Assembly (NCBI RefSeq): GCF_025629245.1
Contig: NZ_JANZXN010000008.1
Span: 1-40,428, forward strand
Origin: Natronobiforma cellulositropha
GTDB taxonomy: Archaea > Halobacteriota > Halobacteria > Halobacteriales > Natrialbaceae
DNA length: 40,428 nucleotides
Reading direction: 5' to 3'
Position 1 is the first letter of the stretch; every line of letters starts with the position of its first letter. The notes below the pieces were generated by a model. The model made no database searches, was not told where the DNA came from, and worked only from the letters and a program-made list of their open reading frames with translations. Positions 1 through 8,410 of the stretch are shown in pieces. Both the position numbers and the translations under genes were made by a program.

Positions 1-110
1 AGCCAGGCTACGGAACGTACCGGGCAGCGCTCTACCAGCGCTCGAGCGACCTCTACGAACCCTACTACGACGAGTCGGCGACGATCGAGTCGTGGCAGCC
101 AGGTCACTGA
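1..110 (+). CDS. C-terminal end of an unrecognised protein (5' cut by window)
   Basis: The frame starting at base 3 is open to a TGA at 108-110 and gives about 35 residues rich in Tyr, Asp and Glu, ending WQPGH. The composition fits a real haloarchaeal protein end better than the two other frames. It overlaps the start of the next open frame by up to 19 nt, or lies 5 nt before it if that gene starts at GTG 116. This suggests co-transcription with the two unknown genes that follow. No family can be named from so short a piece. Confidence 0.5.
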   Translation, partial: PGYGTYRAALYQRSSDLYEPYYDESATIESWQPGH

Positions 111-343
111 CCATCGTGGTCCAGCCGCTCGTCTCGGAGTACGGACTGAGCCAGCCCGAAGCGATGGCGGTGACGCTCGCTGTCGGTGGAACCATCCACG
201 TCGGTAAAGACCGGCTCCACCGCGAAGATATCTACCTCACGCTCGAGGTCGCTCGAGTGCTCGGAGAAGAGGAGCGGATTCTAACCGTCATGGAACGTAT
301 GGGATTCGAGAAACCATCGGAAAGCGAAGCAGAATACAAGTAA
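92..343 (+). CDS. hypothetical small protein
   Basis: This gene encodes 83 residues from GTG 92, or 75 from the in-frame GTG at 116. The later start avoids most of the overlap with the upstream gene and is about as likely. The product looks mostly helical and ends in an acidic tail. I do not recognise a domain. The stop is only 2 nt before the ATG of the next gene (346), so these genes probably share a transcript and translation may be coupled. The codon for Asn and the AT-rich end are less GC-biased than the rest of the window. Confidence 0.55.
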   Translation: MAARSLTIVVQPLVSEYGLSQPEAMAVTLAVGGTIHVGKDRLHREDIYLTLEVARVLGEEERILTVMERMGFEKPSESEAEYK

Positions 344-345
344 TT

Positions 346-1389
346 ATGGATGCCACGATTGGCGGTGAAGACGACTCTGGGTGTGGGGTCCAAGTCACAG
401 ACAATAACGGAATTGAACACTGGATCGAGATAAAATACGACAGTGGAGCAGTCACCCACCATGACGATGAGGAAGCCTATCCGAACTCCGCTTCTGAACA
501 GACTCCAAACGACGTTGTCCACTTGCGACAGGCTCAGGAGTACGCCAAGTACTACGTCCAGCGCGAGCGCGGCTATCCAACGCTCCCCCCACACCTGACA
601 CCGGAGTGGATTCCCTACTCGCTCGGCGCGGTGTTCGGTCTCGAGTTCGAGGGTTTCGAGCGACAGTTCGGTCCCTACGCCCAGCAGTACCACAGTGCGC
701 TCCACCCCGAGGTTCCCCCCATCGTGGAGATGCCCGACGAGACCGCTCCCGTCGGCGGTATCGTCTACCGCGCCGACGTGTTTCTCGCCCTCGAGTTCGA
801 CGCCTATCTCGAGGATCCAGCGGCGATGTCGCCGATAGACGCCGTCGCGGGAACCACCGACGCGTACGACCTCTACGAGGCGCTGGCGGCCGAACTCGAG
901 GCGCGCCTGCCGCCGGACACGGCACCGATCACCGAAGTGTCGGCGCTCGATCTCCAGTACCAGCGCCGCGCCAACGACGGCAGTGTCGAGGAGCCGGTCG
1001 TCGGCGAGCGTAGCCACACTAGCGCAGGACCGCCCGATGCACAGCTCCAGATGACGCCTCCACAGGCCACCCTCGAGTCGGAACTGACGACCGAGATTAT
1101 CCAGGGTTTACTCTGTCACCACCTCCAGTGTCAGGTCCGCGATGCGTATCTCCGGCTCGGGCTCGAACCGCCGGAGGCGTTTCGCGTCCTCGGCCAGGGC
1201 TTCGCCGAACAGACGATGCACTATCAGCACGCCGACCTCTACCCGCCGTACCATCTCACCGATGCCGAGATCGAGGGCTACCGGCCGCCGGGAATCGAAC
1301 AGGGGGCACTGGCGAGCGGTGAATTCGCTGGCCCGGGCCAGCCCGGCCCACTGCTGCGGCGCATCGTCCGTGCGTTGTTCGGCCGGTAG
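346..1389 (+). CDS. hypothetical protein, compositionally mosaic
   Basis: This is a 347-residue protein that I cannot assign. Residues 1 to about 65 are polar, with many Asn, Gln, Lys and His codons of lower GC (aataac, aaa, aac). From about residue 66 the gene switches to the GC-rich codon use typical of the window. The middle is acidic and rich in Tyr and Pro. The C-terminal third holds a helical CHHLQCQVRDAYLRLG segment and a basic tail ending RIVRALFGR. There is no signal peptide and no clear membrane span. It lies 2 nt after the preceding gene and is probably the last gene of that unit. The composition step suggests recombination or a fast-evolving N-terminal part. Confidence 0.65.
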   Translation: MDATIGGEDDSGCGVQVTDNNGIEHWIEIKYDSGAVTHHDDEEAYPNSASEQTPNDVVHLRQAQEYAKYYVQRERGYPTLPPHLTPEWIPYSLGAVFGLEFEGFERQFGPYAQQYHSALHPEVPPIVEMPDETAPVGGIVYRADVFLALEFDAYLEDPAAMSPIDAVAGTTDAYDLYEALAAELEARLPPDTAPITEVSALDLQYQRRANDGSVEEPVVGERSHTSAGPPDAQLQMTPPQATLESELTTEIIQGLLCHHLQCQVRDAYLRLGLEPPEAFRVLGQGFAEQTMHYQHADLYPPYHLTDAEIEGYRPPGIEQGALASGEFAGPGQPGPLLRRIVRALFGR

Positions 1390-1455
1390 CAACCACGGGT
1401 GAACAGGTCCGCGTCGGTCGAGTGTCCGAATACTAATACCTGATAGAATCGAACA

Positions 1456-1474
1456 GTAATTGTCTGACAATTAC
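1456..1474. promoter_or_regulatory. perfect 19-bp palindrome, candidate operator
   Basis: GTAATTGTC-T-GACAATTAC has 9-bp arms with no mismatch and one central base. It lies in the only AT-rich stretch of the 217-bp gap 1390-1606, about 133 nt before the gene at 1607. The dyad, AT content and size fit a binding site for a dimeric regulator. A small transcript hairpin is an alternative. Confidence 0.45.
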
Positions 1475-1502
1475 CAATGCAGCAACAGCCGAGGTGGGAT
1501 GG

Positions 1503-1610
1503 ATGAGCTTCGGCCGGGATCGGCGCGACCGGTCGAACGGTGACAGCGAGCGAAACGAACGGACACGGCGCGCTCGAGCGCAGCCCCAGACACAAATGGT
1601 GAGCCAATGA
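1503..1610 (+). other. possible 35-codon leader ORF overlapping the next start
   Basis: An ATG at 1503 opens a basic, Arg-rich frame of 35 residues. Its TGA (1608-1610) overlaps the ATG of the 1607 gene as ATGA. The composition is unlike a normal halophilic protein, so it may be a chance frame. It is listed because the same ATGA arrangement occurs at other operon joints in the window and could couple translation of the downstream gene. Confidence 0.2.
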
Positions 1611-2308
1611 GCACCGAAGACCTCCACGTCGAGTTCGTCTATCCCTCCGGGGACGACGAGGAGTGGCACCGACTGCACTGGGAGGCACTCGAGCGGGCGG
1701 CCGCGTTCGAACTGGTCGGGGGCCGAATCGTGGAGACCGAACGGACCGACCACGTACACGTCGTCTCCTCGCCGGACCTCCACGAGCTGTGGCCGTACGA
1801 CGCTGGTGGATCGATGCGACACACGAAAGACGACGGAGACGTGATCGACCTGACGACCTGTCCCGTCGTCTCTTACGAGTTCGCAGACCTGCGGTTTCTG
1901 CTCGGAAACGACGAGTATCCGCCACCGGGGACCGACCGTGAGATCGTCACCGAGATACTCGAGTTGGTCACACTCGGCTACGAAGCGACTGACGAGCCGC
2001 CGTACGTGGCTTACTCGATAACGCCGGATATGCCGTACATCGGGCGGCCACCGATCACGGCAGCGTCGCTCGCGAACGCGGAACTGACCCACCTGTGCTG
2101 GCTGACGGTGTTCACCCCGCCGCTGGTCGAAACCTACGGCCGCGAGACGCTGCTTTCTGCGCCCGCCTGGCACGTCGAGGAACTCGAGGACGGCGCGATC
2201 ATCCTCGTCTGTCACGACGATCCGACCTGGGAGACCTCGCTCCAGCCGGTCGCAGACCACATCGGCCTGCCCGCTCCCGAAGAGATACGCACCGAAGAGC
2301 GCTGGTAG
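1607..2308 (+). CDS. hypothetical acidic protein
   Basis: This gene encodes 233 residues with the strongly acidic composition of a soluble haloarchaeal protein. No signal peptide or membrane span is visible. Segments such as EWHRLHWEALERA and a Pro/Tyr-rich middle do not match a family I can name. It stands alone: the gene before it ends 217 nt upstream and the cupin gene starts 159 nt downstream. The 19-bp palindrome at 1456-1474 is the obvious candidate regulator site. It may belong with the unknown upstream genes as an accessory island, which is inference from location only. Confidence 0.7.
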   Translation: MSTEDLHVEFVYPSGDDEEWHRLHWEALERAAAFELVGGRIVETERTDHVHVVSSPDLHELWPYDAGGSMRHTKDDGDVIDLTTCPVVSYEFADLRFLLGNDEYPPPGTDREIVTEILELVTLGYEATDEPPYVAYSITPDMPYIGRPPITAASLANAELTHLCWLTVFTPPLVETYGRETLLSAPAWHVEELEDGAIILVCHDDPTWETSLQPVADHIGLPAPEEIRTEERW

Positions 2309-2467
2309 CGCCAGCGAAACGACGACTGGTTCCGGCCGACTCGAGAACCGACGGACGCCACGAGCGACGGCGTACTCACCGGCGAGCCCTCCGAAACGGC
2401 GGCCACGACATCGCTCCCCACTCGAGCGAACACAGGGGCTTTGTCACTCGAGCGTGAGCCTCGAGCC

Positions 2468-2788
2468 ATGCACCACATCGACACCGACGAGACGAGCGGC
2501 TTCTTCGAGGTGGTCGGCGAGACCGAGCGCTCGAAGGCCGCGGTGATGAACCTCGAGCCGGGCCAGGCGGTCGGCGGCCCCGAGAACCGCCACCCGACGA
2601 GCGACCAGTGGCTCTACGTCAAATCGGGGCGGGGAACCGCCGTCGTCGAGGGCGAGTCCTACGACCTCCGGGCGGGCGTGCTCGTCTGCTTCGAGGCCGG
2701 GGAGACCCACGGGCTCAGAAACGAGGGTGAGAAGGCGCTCGAGACGGTCTCGTTCTACGCGCCGCCGGATTACCACGCCGAGGGCTAG
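2468..2788 (+). CDS. cupin-domain protein
   Basis: This is a 106-residue single-domain cupin. The start is placed at ATG 2468 (MHHIDTDET); an upstream in-frame TTG would add only unlikely residues. The first cupin motif is recognisable around GGPENRHPTSDQWLYVKSGRGTAVVEG and the second around VCFEAGETHGLRNEG. His residues in both are suited to metal binding. Small cupins of this type act as isomerases, dioxygenases or sensors, so the substrate cannot be stated. The gene converges on the exported protein gene, and their stops overlap by 4 nt (2785-2788). Confidence 0.8.
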   Translation: MHHIDTDETSGFFEVVGETERSKAAVMNLEPGQAVGGPENRHPTSDQWLYVKSGRGTAVVEGESYDLRAGVLVCFEAGETHGLRNEGEKALETVSFYAPPDYHAEG

Positions 2789-4086
2789 CCACCGTAGACG
2801 GTGACCGCCTGGGTGGCCGAGCCGGTCTCGGCCGCGACCGTCACGTCGAAGGTGACGTCTCGCCTGACGGGGTAGGTCTCGTAGCCGAGGGTGAGCGTCA
2901 CCGCCGACCCGGCCGCGACGGTCACCGTCCGGCTGTCGACCACCTCACCGGCGAGCAGCTGAACCGTCTCGGTGACCGCCTGCGCGCTCGGGTTCTCGAG
3001 GCGCGCAGTCACCGAGAGCACCTGCCCCGCGTGGACCGGCGCGTTGGTCCCGAGGATCGACACCGAGAGGCCGCCACCGTCGCCACCACCCCCACCGTGC
3101 TCGTCGATCCGCCAGGGATTTTCCTCGACGAAACAGCCGTGTTCGTCGATCACCCAGACGACAATGTCGCAGGTGTGACAGCCGAAGGAGGCCGCGTCGT
3201 CGGTGTAGGTCGCGGTATCCTGTGCGCCCGAGACCTCGGAGACGCCGAGCACCACGTCGTACTGGTGCATCCACCAGACGACGCGCTCGAGGTCGCCCCC
3301 GGACGAGGAGATGTCCACCTCGAGGTCGACCGTCTCGCCGGTCGGCGTGAGCGCGCCCCCGCTGGGGCGGACGGCGTCGACCGACGGGGGGCCGTGGCCG
3401 TCGCCGTCGACGTGGACGGTCCACTCGACGGCGTGCTCGCCGGCACCACCCTCGTGAGGCGGGTCGACGACCGCGCGGACCGGCGTGGTCCCGGCGGACT
3501 CGAACGTGTGCTGGAAGTAGTCCGCACCCTGGTGGTCGTAGTAGGCAGCCTGCCAGGGGTCGCCGATGGGCCCCATCGACTCACCGCCGACGGTCCACTC
3601 CGTCCCGCCGAACGACCCGAGCAGCGGCGAGGCCACCTCGAACATGACCGTCGTCCCGGGGCTGACGGTCACCTCCTTCGGTGGGTGGACGCGGCGCACG
3701 CCGGGTTCGTCGCCCGCGTAGACGCTGACCTGGCGCGCTGCGGCGTGGTCGTCGGTCGCCACCGTGACCGGAAACGTCACGTCCTGCTGGACGGGGTAGG
3801 TCTCGTAGGCGAGCGTGAGCGTCTCGCTCGAGCCACCACCGACCGTCACCGACCGTGAGTCGACGGTCTCCTCGCCGGCGACGAGGTGGACCGTCCGCGT
3901 CACCGTCGACCCACTCCGGTTCTCGACGCGAGCGCGCACCGAGAGTTCCGCCCCCGCAGCGACCGGTGCGTTCGTCTCGGTGATCGACACCACCACCGTC
4001 GGCTGGGCCGCACCGGGGGTCACACTCACCAGCGCGCCGCCGCTGGCGAGCAGCCCCAGATACGCCCGTCTGGTGTAGACACCCAT
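2785..4086 (-). CDS. exported protein with two CARDB-like beta domains
   Basis: This gene encodes 433 residues from the ATG at 4086 (MGVYTRRAYLGLL). The N-terminus has a twin arginine followed by a hydrophobic run and ends near GAAQP, so Tat or Sec export is likely. Residues about 30-130 and the last 95 residues are two copies of the same CARDB/DUF11-like immunoglobulin-type repeat: both share SITETNAP or SILGTNAP, then LSV.AR.EN and YETYPV..DVTF.VTVA. Between them is a PKD-like region with a Cys-x-x-Cys (CHTC) and a further Cys, followed by a Gly-rich linker. It is probably a surface or extracellular protein. No catalytic motif is visible. Confidence 0.7.
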   Translation of the reverse strand: MGVYTRRAYLGLLASGGALVSVTPGAAQPTVVVSITETNAPVAAGAELSVRARVENRSGSTVTRTVHLVAGEETVDSRSVTVGGGSSETLTLAYETYPVQQDVTFPVTVATDDHAAARQVSVYAGDEPGVRRVHPPKEVTVSPGTTVMFEVASPLLGSFGGTEWTVGGESMGPIGDPWQAAYYDHQGADYFQHTFESAGTTPVRAVVDPPHEGGAGEHAVEWTVHVDGDGHGPPSVDAVRPSGGALTPTGETVDLEVDISSSGGDLERVVWWMHQYDVVLGVSEVSGAQDTATYTDDAASFGCHTCDIVVWVIDEHGCFVEENPWRIDEHGGGGGDGGGLSVSILGTNAPVHAGQVLSVTARLENPSAQAVTETVQLLAGEVVDSRTVTVAAGSAVTLTLGYETYPVRRDVTFDVTVAAETGSATQAVTVYGG

Positions 4087-4172
4087 ACGTGAACGTGTTC
4101 GGAGTGGACACATCAACCCCTGTTCAGGTGTGGGTGAGGGTCACGGCGGCCGACCGGTTCCAAACGTCACGC

Positions 4173-4180
4173 TTTTACAC
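4173..4180 (+). promoter_or_regulatory. TATA-like box for the VOC gene
   Basis: TTTTACAC lies 22-29 nt before the ATG at 4202, the spacing expected of an archaeal TATA element on a leaderless transcript. No Shine-Dalgarno sequence precedes the ATG. Confidence 0.45.
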
Positions 4181-4201
4181 ACCCGCTCTGAGACCTCAGC
4201 C

Positions 4202-4579
4202 ATGGACGTCTTACACACGGCGATCTGGGTCGAGAGCGTCGAGGCGATGGACGCATTCTACCGCGAGGGACTCGGTCTCGAGTACTCCCGCGAGTTCGTC
4301 GGCGACGACGGCGTGACGAACTACTTCCTGACCGGCGAGAGCGAGACGGAACTCCAGTTCAAGTACCGCGAGGACGACCCCGCACCGGTCGACCCCTCCG
4401 GGTTCGATCACACCGCCATCGCCGTCGCAGACGTCGACACGACCGTCGAACGACTCGTCGAGGACTACGGCGGGGCGGTCACCGGCGAACCGACGACGAT
4501 CGAAGAGATGGGCGTTAGAATCGCCTTCGTCGACGACCCCGACGGCTACGGCGTCGAGTTGATCGAGTCACTCGAGTGA
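4202..4579 (+). CDS. VOC-superfamily (glyoxalase/dioxygenase fold) protein
   Basis: This gene encodes 125 residues, the usual length of a one-chain glyoxalase I-like protein. Two beta-alpha-beta-beta-beta modules are visible: MDVLHTAIWVESVEAMDAFYREGLGLEY and FDHTAIAVADVDTTVERLVEDYG. His5, a Glu in the ELQFKY strand, the His of FDHTAI and the Glu of GYGVELIE are in the positions of the four metal ligands. Lactoylglutathione lyase is the nearest named enzyme, but haloarchaea lack glutathione, so the true substrate is open. The start is supported by the promoter spacing. Confidence 0.8.
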   Translation: MDVLHTAIWVESVEAMDAFYREGLGLEYSREFVGDDGVTNYFLTGESETELQFKYREDDPAPVDPSGFDHTAIAVADVDTTVERLVEDYGGAVTGEPTTIEEMGVRIAFVDDPDGYGVELIESLE

Positions 4580-4886
4580 CACCGGCCGTCCGGTCGAACA
4601 TGCCTACAGGTGGCGGAGCGGCCACCGAACGGGTGCCGGGGCGTTTACACCCGCGTGGTGGCCGTGACGGACAGTCCGTCGAGCACCGTCCGACGGTACG
4701 TCGGGCTGGGCGTGTCGGTGGTCGCACGAGACGGGTATGGTTGGCCACGCACGCCGATCGATCGGAGGAGACGACCCGATATGAACCTGTATAATTCCTG
4801 TCACGAGGACTATAGAGACCACGGGAGGGACGCCACCCCGCAGCCGCTTGCCGACCGTTTTTCCGGCCGACTGCGCTAGCCCGGCT
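4580..4886. other. 307-bp intergenic region with two short dyads
   Basis: No convincing gene is present. Two small perfect inverted repeats occur close together: GACGGAC-A-GTCCGTC (4666-4680) and CCGACG-GTA-CGTCGG (4690-4704). Both follow a GCGTTTACACC motif at about 4641-4651 that resembles the TATA box of the gene before. An AT-rich patch (about 4780-4817) and a run of five T at 4858-4862, 25-29 nt before ATG 4887, are promoter candidates for the next gene. A short regulatory RNA starting near 4668 is possible but unsupported. Confidence 0.3.
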
Positions 4887-5258
4887 ATGAGCGACGAGCA
4901 CGACCCCAGCGAGGTCACCAGACAGGCGAACGAACGGCGCTCGAGCAGGGCCGAGAGTACCGAAACCGTCCTCGAAGACGTCGAGCGCCGCCTCGGCGAC
5001 ATCGAGTATCCCGTCTCCGGCGAGGAACTCGCGACCGAGTACGCCCTCGACGAGATCGACCTCCCGAACGAGACGGAGTCCCTCGGGAGCGTCTTCGACC
5101 GCCTGGCGACCGAGCGGTTCGACTCGAGTGCGGAGATTCGCGAGACCGTCCTCGGCGAGGTGACCGGCGAGGCTGGCGACCCGAACGAGGCGAACCCGGA
5201 GCGTGACCTCGAGCGACTCGACGAGCACGTCAGCGAGCGTGGAAGCGACGCGCGGTGA
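4887..5258 (+). CDS. DUF5789-like haloarchaeal protein
   Basis: This is a 123-residue, highly acidic soluble protein starting at ATG 4887 (MSDEHDPSE). The central sequence (VLEDVERRLGDIEYPVSGEELATEYALDEIDLPNETESLGSVFDRL) resembles the short haloarchaeal family named DUF5789 and the related DUF2795 fold, a small helical domain of unknown role. The family assignment is from memory of its pattern, not from a search. The T-run at 4858-4862 is placed like a TATA element of a leaderless transcript. It is probably transcribed alone, 78 nt before the aIF2-beta gene. Confidence 0.7.
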   Translation: MSDEHDPSEVTRQANERRSSRAESTETVLEDVERRLGDIEYPVSGEELATEYALDEIDLPNETESLGSVFDRLATERFDSSAEIRETVLGEVTGEAGDPNEANPERDLERLDEHVSERGSDAR

Positions 5259-5308
5259 GTTGTCAGCCGAGAAGACCGAGGAGTGGCTCCCCCCGAGAGC
5301 AGAACGGA

Positions 5309-5314
5309 TTTACG
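5309..5314 (+). promoter_or_regulatory. TATA-like box for the aIF2-beta gene
   Basis: GATTTACG at 5307-5314 lies 23-28 nt before ATG 5337, as expected for a leaderless transcript. No ribosome binding site is visible. Confidence 0.4.
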
Positions 5315-5336
5315 TTCCCGTCGTCTTCACCACGGT

Positions 5337-5948
5337 ATGGATTACGAAGCGAGTCTCGGCCGGGCGATGGAGAACGTCCCGGACATCGGCGCGGATACCC
5401 AGCGGCTCCAGATTCCGGACGCACAGCCACAGAAAGACGGTGCGTTCACCCGGTTTACGAACCTCGGTGAGATCGCCGACGTGCTCTCTCGAGAGGACGA
5501 ACACCTCCACCGGTTCGTCCAGCGCGAACTCGGGACCAGCGGGAAACTCGAGGACGGCCGCGGACGCTACAACGGGACCTTCTCCCACAGCGACTTCGAC
5601 GCGACCATCGACGCCTACGTCGACGAGTACGTCCTCTGTTCCGAGTGTGGTCTCCCCGACACCCGCCTCGTCCGCGAGGACCGCACCCCCATGCTCCGGT
5701 GTGACGCCTGTGGGGCGTTCCGTCCGGTGACCAAACGCAGTTCCGGCAGCCAGCAGCAACAACAGCGCGATGCCGTCGAGGAGGGCAAGACCTACACCGT
5801 CGAGATCACCGGGACCGGCCGCAAGGGCGACGGCGTCGCCGAGAAGGGCAAGTACACCATCTTCGTCCCCGGCGCGAAGAAAGGCGACGTCGTCGAGATC
5901 TACATCGAGAACATCTCGGGCAACCTCGCGTTCGCCCGGCGCGCCTGA
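5337..5948 (+). CDS. translation initiation factor IF-2 subunit beta with C-terminal TRAM domain
   Basis: This gene encodes 203 residues. Residues 1 to about 135 are the aIF2-beta/eIF5 fold: FVQRELGTSGKLEDGRGRYNG followed by a C4 zinc ribbon with Cys101, Cys104, Cys122 and Cys125. In the aIF2 heterotrimer this subunit helps bring initiator tRNA to the small ribosomal subunit. After a Ser/Gln linker (Q-rich at 139-143), residues about 147-203 form a TRAM domain (KTYTVEITGTGRKGDGVAEKGKYTIFVPG.KKGDVVEIYI), a beta-barrel that binds RNA. The fusion is longer than the usual beta subunit of about 135 residues, as I recall for haloarchaeal copies. The start is chosen at ATG 5337 because of promoter spacing and the conserved MDYEASL beginning. 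Confidence 0.88.
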   Translation: MDYEASLGRAMENVPDIGADTQRLQIPDAQPQKDGAFTRFTNLGEIADVLSREDEHLHRFVQRELGTSGKLEDGRGRYNGTFSHSDFDATIDAYVDEYVLCSECGLPDTRLVREDRTPMLRCDACGAFRPVTKRSSGSQQQQQRDAVEEGKTYTVEITGTGRKGDGVAEKGKYTIFVPGAKKGDVVEIYIENISGNLAFARRA

Positions 5949-6085
5949 TACTGTCGGCTGTACCGCTAGTCAGGTGGAGACGAACGACGGTGCGCGCCCC
6001 CGCCGGGAGGAACGGACAACCGACGGTACGAAACCGGCCACCCCAGCGCGAAGACTAACGGTTCTCCGTCACGTCACCTCGAGAC

Positions 6086-7221
<1,136 letters not shown>

Positions 7222-7225
<4 letters not shown>

Positions 7226-7680
7226 CGCTCGAACGACGGCTCGCGGTCGTCATCGTGCTCGTGAGCGCTACCCCGGTCACCGTCACGCGAAGACTCGAGA
7301 GACCGGTTTCGGTCGCGTCGCTCGATGTACGCCGTCGGGTCGCCGTCGTCGGTCTCGAGCAGCGCCTCGAGCCGGCGCTCGAACTCCTCGTCGTCGATCT
7401 CTCCGCGGGCGTAGCGCTCGCGGATGGTCTCGAGGGGATCCTCACCGACGGCCCGGCGGTCGGCGTCGGCCGCGGTCTCCTCGGCGTCCCAGTTCTCGAT
7501 GTCGAGCACCTCCTCGAGGAAGATGGCGGTCAGCGGCAAGACGCCGACCCACATGAACAGCGCGAACGCGCCAGCGTACCACACCCCGAAGACGAACGCG
7601 AGGAGCATCGCCAGGGGGAGCGTCCCCACGGCGATGAACGCCGGAAGCGCGCGCAGGAACCGAATCGTCGTCTCGTTCAC
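7222..7680 (-). CDS. SHOCT-domain membrane protein
   Basis: This gene encodes 152 residues. Two hydrophobic spans (about residues 8-32 and 34-56) come first, then an acidic linker. A SHOCT motif follows near residues 82-110 (DPLETIRERYARGEIDDEEFERRLEALLE), and the tail is charged and rich in Asp, His and Arg. SHOCT segments are short helical oligomerisation modules found at the ends of many prokaryotic membrane proteins, so no enzyme activity is implied. A run of five T on this strand (7705-7709) lies 25-29 nt before the ATG, compatible with a leaderless promoter. It is transcribed divergently from the cobalamin operon. Confidence 0.78.
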
Positions 7681-7771
7681 AGGATCCGAGACGAAAGCGG
7701 GTTGAAAAAGCGTTCCGGTGAGAACCGAACCGACCGCGAGAGTAAAGACGACGGCTACGAGTCACAGTGAC

Positions 7772-8410
7772 GTGGCAGTCTCGTTCGACCTCTTCGGTAC
7801 GCTCGTCTCGCCGGACCCGCCCGCAGACCCCGCGAGCGCGATCGCTGCCGAACTGACCGCCCGCGGCGTTTCCGTCCCCGACGACTGGGGGGCGAGCTAC
7901 GCACATCCCCACCTCGAGATTGCCGACGGGCACGAACTCGCCCTCACGGATCACGTCGCTGCAGCGCTCGCGAGTGCGGGCGACCCGGCCGAGCGCTCGG
8001 CCGTCGAGGCAGCGGTGTTCGCCGCCTTCGACCGGCCAGTCGAGATGCGTGCGGGCGCACTCGAGGCGGTCGACGCCGCCCGGGCGGCGGGTCCGGTCGC
8101 GATCTGTTCGAACTGTAGCGTCTCCGGTCTCGTCGAGCACAGTCTCGAGCGCGCCGGCATCGGCACCGAGCGCTTCGACGCGGTCGTCTCGAGCGTCGAC
8201 TGTGGCTGGCGAAAGCCCGCCCCCGAGATCTTTCTCGAGACCGCGAGCGCACTCGGGGTCGAGCCTGCGGCCCTGCTCCACGTCGGCGACGACCCGCAGG
8301 CAGACGGCGGCGTCGAGCGCGTCGGCGGGACGGCGGTGTCGGTCACCGAGACACCGCTCTCGGAGCTGGGCGCGGTACTGGAAACCTCTCGCGCGGGTGA
8401 CGAGCCGTGA
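7772..8410 (+). CDS. HAD-family phosphatase, first gene of the cobalamin operon
   Basis: This gene encodes 212 residues from GTG 7772, which places the first HAD motif (SFDLFGTLV) immediately after the start. The second motif is ICSNCS, the Lys motif is WRKPAPEIF and the final acidic motif is HVGDDPQAD, so the catalytic set is complete. The helical cap lies between motifs I and II. Its TGA overlaps the GTG start of cbiB (GTGA), so it is translationally tied to cobalamin assembly. Nucleotide-loop assembly needs a phosphatase for adenosylcobalamin-5'-phosphate or alpha-ribazole-phosphate, and no CobC/CobZ-like gene is present here. That role for this protein is inference. Confidence 0.8.
   Translation: MAVSFDLFGTLVSPDPPADPASAIAAELTARGVSVPDDWGASYAHPHLEIADGHELALTDHVAAALASAGDPAERSAVEAAVFAAFDRPVEMRAGALEAVDAARAAGPVAICSNCSVSGLVEHSLERAGIGTERFDAVVSSVDCGWRKPAPEIFLETASALGVEPAALLHVGDDPQADGGVERVGGTAVSVTETPLSELGAVLETSRAGDEP

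Noticed and set aside
3031-3858. 275-codon plus-strand frame opposite the exported CARDB-like protein
   Set aside because: It is rich in Arg, Val and Gly with no domain. The opposite strand has a signal peptide and duplicated domains.
4610-4879. Possible gene in the 4580-4886 gap
   Set aside because: Overlapping frames here have non-halophilic composition and no motif. The region reads better as regulatory DNA.
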